Source: RGIG2206 sp045577615 | GTDB lineage: Bacteria; Bacillota; Clostridia; Oscillospirales; Acutalibacteraceae | Direction of reading: 5' to 3' | Assembly (NCBI GenBank): GCA_045577615.1 | Contig: JAZNIT010000024.1 | Span: 1-64,000 of the forward strand | DNA length: 64,000 bases | Made by a program: the position numbers and the translations under genes | Notes under the pieces: model-generated | The model's database searches: none | The model's input: the letters and a program-made list of their open reading frames with translations, nothing else | What the model was told of the DNA's origin: nothing | Shown: positions 59,672 through 64,000 of the stretch, one piece after another | Position numbering within the stretch: the stretch's first letter is position 1 | Layout of the letters: each line of letters starts with the position of its first letter

Positions 59672-59705
59672 CAAAGTCCGATGAACTTGCGCTCACCGGA
59701 CTTTG
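59672..59705 (-). terminator. hairpin between PFOR and HAD genes
   Basis: CAAAGTCCG / CGGACTTTG stem with a 16-base loop, minus strand followed by ATTTTG; ends the PFOR transcript, perhaps partly. Confidence 0.7.
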
Positions 59706-59737
59706 TTGTTTATGCAGTAGCGTCGAGCGAGTCCGAA

Positions 59738-62700
59738 TTATTCGGGCTTGTAAAGCTCAACAAGCTTCTCAAGGTGAGCTCTCTGCTCCTTAGCGTTTTC
59801 TGCTGCCTTATCGAACAAGGCCTCAGCACGCTCGGGGAAGGAGCGGGTAAGAGAAGCATATCTTGCTTCGCCAAGGATGAACTCCTTATAATCGGCGGTA
59901 GCAGGCTTGCTGTCAAGGGTGAGGGGGTTCTTGCCCTGAGCCTTAGCAGCAGGATTGAAACGGAACATATTCCAGTAGCCTGAAGCAACAGCCTTTCTCA
60001 TCTCGTTCTGGCAGTTTACCATACCGCCCTTGATAGAGTGCATCTCGCAAGGAGCGTAACCGATGATGAGTGAGGGACCGGGATATGCCTCAGCCTCTTG
60101 GATAGCCTTGAGGGTCTGGTTCATATCGGCACCCATAGCAATCTGTGCTACGTAGATGTAACCGTAAGACATAGCGATTTCAGCAAGTGACTTCTTAGCG
60201 ATGGCCTTACCTGCAGCAGCGAACTGTGCAACCTGACCGATCTGTGAAGCCTTAGATGCCTGACCGCCGGTGTTAGAGTAAACCTCGGTATCGAATACGA
60301 AGATGTTTACGTCGTTGCCTGAAGCAAGAACGTGGTCAACACCGCCGAAGCCGATGTCGTATGCCCAACCGTCACCACCGAAGATCCAAACAGACTTCTT
60401 GGAGAGGTATTCCTTGCTTGCCAATACTTCGGGAGCAACTGGGCAACCTGCAGCGGCAGCCTTTTCAAGCTCAACAACCAAAGCGTCGGTAGCAGCAGCG
60501 TTAGCGTTGCCATCCTCATAGGTTTCGATGTACTTGTCAGCAGCAGCCTTGAACTCGGCAGAAGCTTTGTCAGAAGCGGCCATATCCTTAACCTGAGCGG
60601 CCAAACGCTCACGGATAGCCTTTTGACCGAGATACATACCAAGACCGTGCTCAGCATTATCCTCGAACAAAGAGTTTGCCCAAGCAGGACCTTGACCCTT
60701 AGCGTTTACGGTGTAGGGAGAAGTAGCAGCAGGACCGCCCCAGATTGAAGAACAACCGGTAGCGTTAGAAATGTACATTCTGTCACCGAACAGCTGGGTA
60801 ACAAGGCGAGCATAAGCGGTTTCAGCACAACCTGCGCAAGAGCCTGAGAACTCGAGCAAGGGCTTCTTGTACTGGCTGGTGATAACGTTCATAGCGGGGC
60901 TGATGTCCTTCTTCTCAGAAACGTTGGCTACGCAATAGTCAAATACTTCTTGCTGTGCCATCTGGCTCTCACGAGAAACCATCTTGAGTGAGTTGGTGGG
61001 ACATTCGCCGATACATACGCCGCAACCCATACAATCCATGGGAGATACAGCGAGGGTGTACTTGTAGCCGGTCTTGAAGATGGGCTTGGTGCCAAACTTG
61101 GTGTTTGCAGGTGCTGCAGCAGCCTCTTCCTCGGTAAGAGCGAAGGGACGGATGGTAGCATGGGGGCAAACGAATGAGCACTTGTTACACTGAGCGCAGG
61201 TTTCTGCATTCCACTCGGGAACCATAACGGCAACGCCGCGCTTTTCGTAAGCAGAAGCACCCTGCTGGAAGGTACCGTCTGCACAATCCTCGAATGCAGA
61301 TACGGGCAGTGAATCGCCGTCCATCTTGCCAACGGGGAACATGATGTTGTCAACCTGCTTTACAAGCTCGGCTGCACCTTCAGATGCGGCAGGAGCGGCA
61401 TCGTCAGCAACGGTTGCCCAAGCGGCGGGAACGTCGATCTTAACGAATGCGGTAGCACCGGCGTCGATAGCCTTTTCGTTCATCTCGACGATTTCTTTAC
61501 CCTTCTTCATAAACTTCTGAGCTTTTTCCTTCATATAGCCGATTGCTTCCTCAGCGGGAAGAACCTTGGAAAGAGCGAAGAAGGCAGACTGCAGAACGGT
61601 GTTGGTACGCTTGCCAAGACCGATTTCAGCAGCGATATCGATAGCGTTAACGGTGTAAAGCTGAATGTTGTTTTGTGCAATGTAGCGCTTTGCTTCAGCA
61701 GGCATATTCTTGTCAAGCTCTTCAGCGTTCCACTGGCAGTTGATAAGGAATACACCGCCGGGCTTAACGTCGTTAACCATCTTGTAGCCCTTCAGTACAT
61801 ATGAGGGGTTGTGGCAAGCAACGAAGTCAGCCTTGTTGATGTAGTAGGGGCTCTTGATGGGCTTGTCACCAAAGCGCAAGTGAGAAATGGTGATACCGCC
61901 GGTCTTCTTAGAGTCATACTGGAAGTAAGCCTGAACGTACTTGTCGGTGTGGTCACCGATAATCTTGATAGAGTCTTTGTTAGCACCTACGGTACCGTCA
62001 CCGCCAAGACCCCAGAACTTGCACTCGATGGTGCCGGGAGCAGCAGTGTTGGGAGCAGGCTTCTCTTCAAGAGAGAGGTTGGTAACGTCGTCAACGATAC
62101 CAATGGTAAACTGATTCTTGGGAGCATCCTTCTTGAGCTCGTCATATACAGCGAATACGCTTGAAGGAGGAGTATCCTTTGAACCAAGGCCGTAACGACC
62201 GCCGATAACGGTAGCGGTTTTGCCGGTAGCAGCAAGAGCAGCAACTACGTCGAGGTAGAGAGGCTCGCCCAAAGCACCGGGCTCCTTGGTACGGTCAAGA
62301 ACAGCAATCTTATTAGCGGTTGCAGGAATGGCCTCTGCAAGCTTCTCAGCAGAGAAGGGACGATACAAACGAACCTTTACAAGACCAACCTTTTGTCCTG
62401 CAGCGTTCAAGTAATCGATAACCTCTTCTGTAACGTCGCAAACAGAACCCATAGCAATGATGATTCTGTCAGCGTCGGGTGCGCCGTAGTAGTTGAACAG
62501 CTTGTAGTTGGTGCCAATCTTAGCGTTAACCTTGTTCATGTACTCTTCAACAATAGCAGGCATTGCATCATAGTACTTGTTGCAAGCCTCACGGTGCTGG
62601 AAGAAGATGTCGCCGTTTTCGTGTGAACCACGCATTACGGGGCGCTCGGGGTTAAGAGCACGCTTACGGAATGCTTCAACAGCATCCATATCGGTCATTT

Positions 62701-63277
62701 CTTTAAGATCGTCGAAATCCCAAACTTCGATCTTCTGAAGCTCGTGAGAGGTGCGGAAACCGTCAAAGAAGTTGATAAAGGGAACGCGGCCCTTAATAGA
62801 AGCCAAGTGAGCAACTGCGCCCAAGTCCATAACTTCCTGAGGATTGCTCTCTGCCAGCATAGCAAAGCCGGACTGACGGCAAGCATATACGACAGAGTGG
62901 ACGCCGAATATGTTCAAAGCGTGGCTGGCAACGCAGCGTGCAGATACGTGGAATACGCAGGGCAGCAGCTCGCCGGCGATTTTGTACATATTGGGGATCA
63001 TCAACAGCAAACCCTGTGATGCGGTGTAGGTGGTGGTCAAAGCACCTGCTGCCAGTGAACCGTGAACGGTACCGGAAGCACCTGCTTCAGACTGCATCTC
63101 TACCACGTTAACAGTGGTGCCAAAGATGTTTTTCAGACCGTTTGCTGCCCACTGGTCAACATAGTCTGCCATAGGGGATGAGGGAGTAATCGGATAAATA
63201 CCGGCTACTTCGGTAAAAGCGTAGGACACGTGTGCCGCAGCGTTATTACCATCCATTGTTTTCATTTTTCTTGCCAT
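59738..63277 (-). CDS. nifJ: pyruvate:ferredoxin (flavodoxin) oxidoreductase
   Basis: The 1179-residue single-chain enzyme converts pyruvate and CoA to acetyl-CoA and CO2 while reducing ferredoxin, the central step of fermentation in anaerobes. Domains follow the usual order: pyrimidine-binding domain I (GIYPITPSSPMAD), domain II, the gamma domain (FWGLGGDGTVGANKDSI), a two-cluster ferredoxin domain (CAQCNKCSFVCP and CMGCGVCIGECP), and the TPP-binding domain (SGSCAGCAE, GGDGWAYDIG). Met start with AAGGAGGAG 9 bases upstream; a longer open frame upstream lacks coding character. Confidence 0.97.
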   Translation of the reverse strand: MARKMKTMDGNNAAAHVSYAFTEVAGIYPITPSSPMADYVDQWAANGLKNIFGTTVNVVEMQSEAGASGTVHGSLAAGALTTTYTASQGLLLMIPNMYKIAGELLPCVFHVSARCVASHALNIFGVHSVVYACRQSGFAMLAESNPQEVMDLGAVAHLASIKGRVPFINFFDGFRTSHELQKIEVWDFDDLKEMTDMDAVEAFRKRALNPERPVMRGSHENGDIFFQHREACNKYYDAMPAIVEEYMNKVNAKIGTNYKLFNYYGAPDADRIIIAMGSVCDVTEEVIDYLNAAGQKVGLVKVRLYRPFSAEKLAEAIPATANKIAVLDRTKEPGALGEPLYLDVVAALAATGKTATVIGGRYGLGSKDTPPSSVFAVYDELKKDAPKNQFTIGIVDDVTNLSLEEKPAPNTAAPGTIECKFWGLGGDGTVGANKDSIKIIGDHTDKYVQAYFQYDSKKTGGITISHLRFGDKPIKSPYYINKADFVACHNPSYVLKGYKMVNDVKPGGVFLINCQWNAEELDKNMPAEAKRYIAQNNIQLYTVNAIDIAAEIGLGKRTNTVLQSAFFALSKVLPAEEAIGYMKEKAQKFMKKGKEIVEMNEKAIDAGATAFVKIDVPAAWATVADDAAPAASEGAAELVKQVDNIMFPVGKMDGDSLPVSAFEDCADGTFQQGASAYEKRGVAVMVPEWNAETCAQCNKCSFVCPHATIRPFALTEEEAAAAPANTKFGTKPIFKTGYKYTLAVSPMDCMGCGVCIGECPTNSLKMVSRESQMAQQEVFDYCVANVSEKKDISPAMNVITSQYKKPLLEFSGSCAGCAETAYARLVTQLFGDRMYISNATGCSSIWGGPAATSPYTVNAKGQGPAWANSLFEDNAEHGLGMYLGQKAIRERLAAQVKDMAASDKASAEFKAAADKYIETYEDGNANAAATDALVVELEKAAAAGCPVAPEVLASKEYLSKKSVWIFGGDGWAYDIGFGGVDHVLASGNDVNIFVFDTEVYSNTGGQASKASQIGQVAQFAAAGKAIAKKSLAEIAMSYGYIYVAQIAMGADMNQTLKAIQEAEAYPGPSLIIGYAPCEMHSIKGGMVNCQNEMRKAVASGYWNMFRFNPAAKAQGKNPLTLDSKPATADYKEFILGEARYASLTRSFPERAEALFDKAAENAKEQRAHLEKLVELYKPE

Positions 63278-63327
63278 TTGGATTTGCTCCTCCTTAGAAA
63301 AGAAATTATAATTGGTAAGATTATGGG

Positions 63328-63347
63328 GGTAGTATGAATATACTACC
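63328..63347. promoter_or_regulatory. perfect hairpin/palindrome in the PFOR leader
   Basis: GGTAGTAT-GAAT-ATACTACC, 8 pairs, about 20-40 bases downstream of the predicted PFOR transcription start. It may be an operator or an RNA-stabilising 5' hairpin. Confidence 0.5.
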
Positions 63348-63368
63348 GACATATTTACATACACATAT

Positions 63369-63397
63369 ATATTAACACTTTTGATGCGCGGTGTAAA
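63369..63397 (-). promoter_or_regulatory. sigma-A promoter of PFOR
   Basis: On the minus strand: TTTACA (63397-63392), 17-base spacer, TAATAT (63374-63369). Confidence 0.7.
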
Positions 63398-63504
63398 TAG
63401 GCATTTTGATAAAAAAAGCACAAACTTATATAAAAAATACGGCAAAAGAGGCAAAAAACGCGCAGAAAAGAAAAATACTCCTTAAGGTGTGACCTTCACC
63501 CTTG

Positions 63505-63533
63505 TTGACAAAAGAGAAAAAATAGGGTATTAT
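63505..63533 (+). promoter_or_regulatory. sigma-A promoter of the CNNM/DUF21 gene
   Basis: Perfect TTGACA (63505-63510), 17-base spacer, TATTAT (63528-63533), divergent from PFOR. Confidence 0.85.
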
Positions 63534-63588
63534 TACCATACGGCAGTTTAGCTGTCGGACTTTTTAATTTTGAAAGGAGTTATAAATA

Positions 63589-64000
63589 ATGGACGACCCC
63601 GGGCCTAATTGTATTTGGCAAATAATTCTGCTGCTTTGCCTTATACTGGTCAGCGCATTCTTCGCCCTGTGCGAAACTGCCGTTGGCGAAATCAACACAA
63701 ACAAACTGGCAAAAATGGCAGAAGAGGGAAATCGTAAAGCAAAAAAATTATTAAAGCTTACCGACGACTCATCACGCTTTTCCACCGCAATTCAAATCAG
63801 CATCACCTTTACAGGCTTTTTGACCGTGGCCTTTGCCGCTGTGTTTTTTGCCCCTGCTCTTGCAAAATGGGTGGCAACAATGGTGGGCATCCAAAGCCTC
63901 AACAAAGCAACCGTTGATTTTATCAGCACTGCAGTTGTTGTGGTAATCACCGCCATCGTGTCACACTTTGCCCTTGTGCTTGGCAAAATGGTGCCCCGCC
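63589..64000 (+). CDS. CNNM/HlyC-CorC family transporter (DUF21), partial
   Basis: Only the first 137 residues are inside the window. LLLCLILVSAFFALCETAVG is the first DUF21 membrane helix, followed by the typical KLAKMAEEGNRKAKKLLKLT loop and two further helices. Family members have CBS and CorC domains downstream and act in Mg or Co export and homeostasis. GAAAGGAG lies 7 bases before the ATG. The gene runs off the right edge. Confidence 0.88.
   Translation, partial: MDDPGPNCIWQIILLLCLILVSAFFALCETAVGEINTNKLAKMAEEGNRKAKKLLKLTDDSSRFSTAIQISITFTGFLTVAFAAVFFAPALAKWVATMVGIQSLNKATVDFISTAVVVVITAIVSHFALVLGKMVPR

Noticed and set aside
63534..63588. Mn or Mg riboswitch leader before the CNNM/DUF21 gene
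   Set aside because: The leader is only about 45 bases and holds a single 6-pair hairpin, too short for a known metal riboswitch.

Overview
The window looks like a chromosomal segment of a spore-forming, anaerobic, Gram-positive gut-type Clostridia, probably of the Oscillospiraceae/Ruminococcaceae group. The evidence is a single-chain pyruvate:ferredoxin oxidoreductase, spoIIID, a MurT/GatD-type pair, FtsEX with coiled-coil M23 hydrolases, strong AGGAGG ribosome sites and consensus sigma-A promoters. The taxonomic placement is an inference; there is no rRNA or tRNA gene to confirm it.

Layout. 1-5.8 kb (minus strand): a membrane-anchored protein, folD, lgt with an extra C-terminal domain, and the paired M16 peptidases yfmH/yfmF. 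6.0-12.6 kb (plus): a PucR/CdaR-type regulator, ftsE-ftsX, two tandem coiled-coil M23 murein hydrolases and an S41 protease, which together form a cell-wall/division module. 12.7-17.0 kb: an Mrp-type ATPase, an apparent structured small RNA with its own promoter and terminator, a small XRE regulator, a hairpin-repeat patch, a beta-helix transferase, and an unusual XRE-phosphoglucosamine mutase fusion preceded by two palindromes. 17.0-24.2 kb (minus): a eukaryotic-type hexokinase, two sugar isomerase-like TIM barrels, lepA, a cyclase-family hydrolase and a Gfo/Idh/MocA oxidoreductase. 24.2-36.0 kb: AraC regulator-xpt, a short lipoprotein, a polysaccharide deacetylase, a large fused ABC transporter, alkaline phosphatase, ybaK, uvrC, galU and a RING/zinc-ribbon membrane protein. 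36.1-43.7 kb: an arsR-P1B ATPase metal-efflux operon, a P-loop ATPase, an orphan sugar-binding lipoprotein, AraC and a KDG-type kinase. 43.7-44.0 kb: spoIIID.

44.1-55.3 kb is a single-direction exopolysaccharide operon: initiating sugar transferase, three glycosyltransferases, Wzy-like polymerase, Wzx-like flippase, a galacturonokinase-like GHMP kinase, a nucleotidyltransferase fused in frame to a UDP-glucuronate 4-epimerase, and UDP-glucose dehydrogenase. Both a de novo and a salvage route to UDP-galacturonate can be read from it. 55.3-64.0 kb: a MurT-like ligase with a GatD-like partner that lacks its catalytic Cys and His, a small protein resembling DUF1874 behind a perfect consensus promoter, an IS200/IS605 remnant sitting in a broken AraC gene, a HAD phosphatase, pyruvate:ferredoxin oxidoreductase, and the start of a CNNM/DUF21 protein cut by the window edge.

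Most interesting: the HTH-GlmM fusion with its palindromes; the putative small RNA that shares a 10-base half-site with those palindromes; the galacturonate module with a fused enzyme that keeps an internal ribosome site; the pseudo-GatD; and ftsE, which has no ATG, GTG or TTG start before its Walker A motif.
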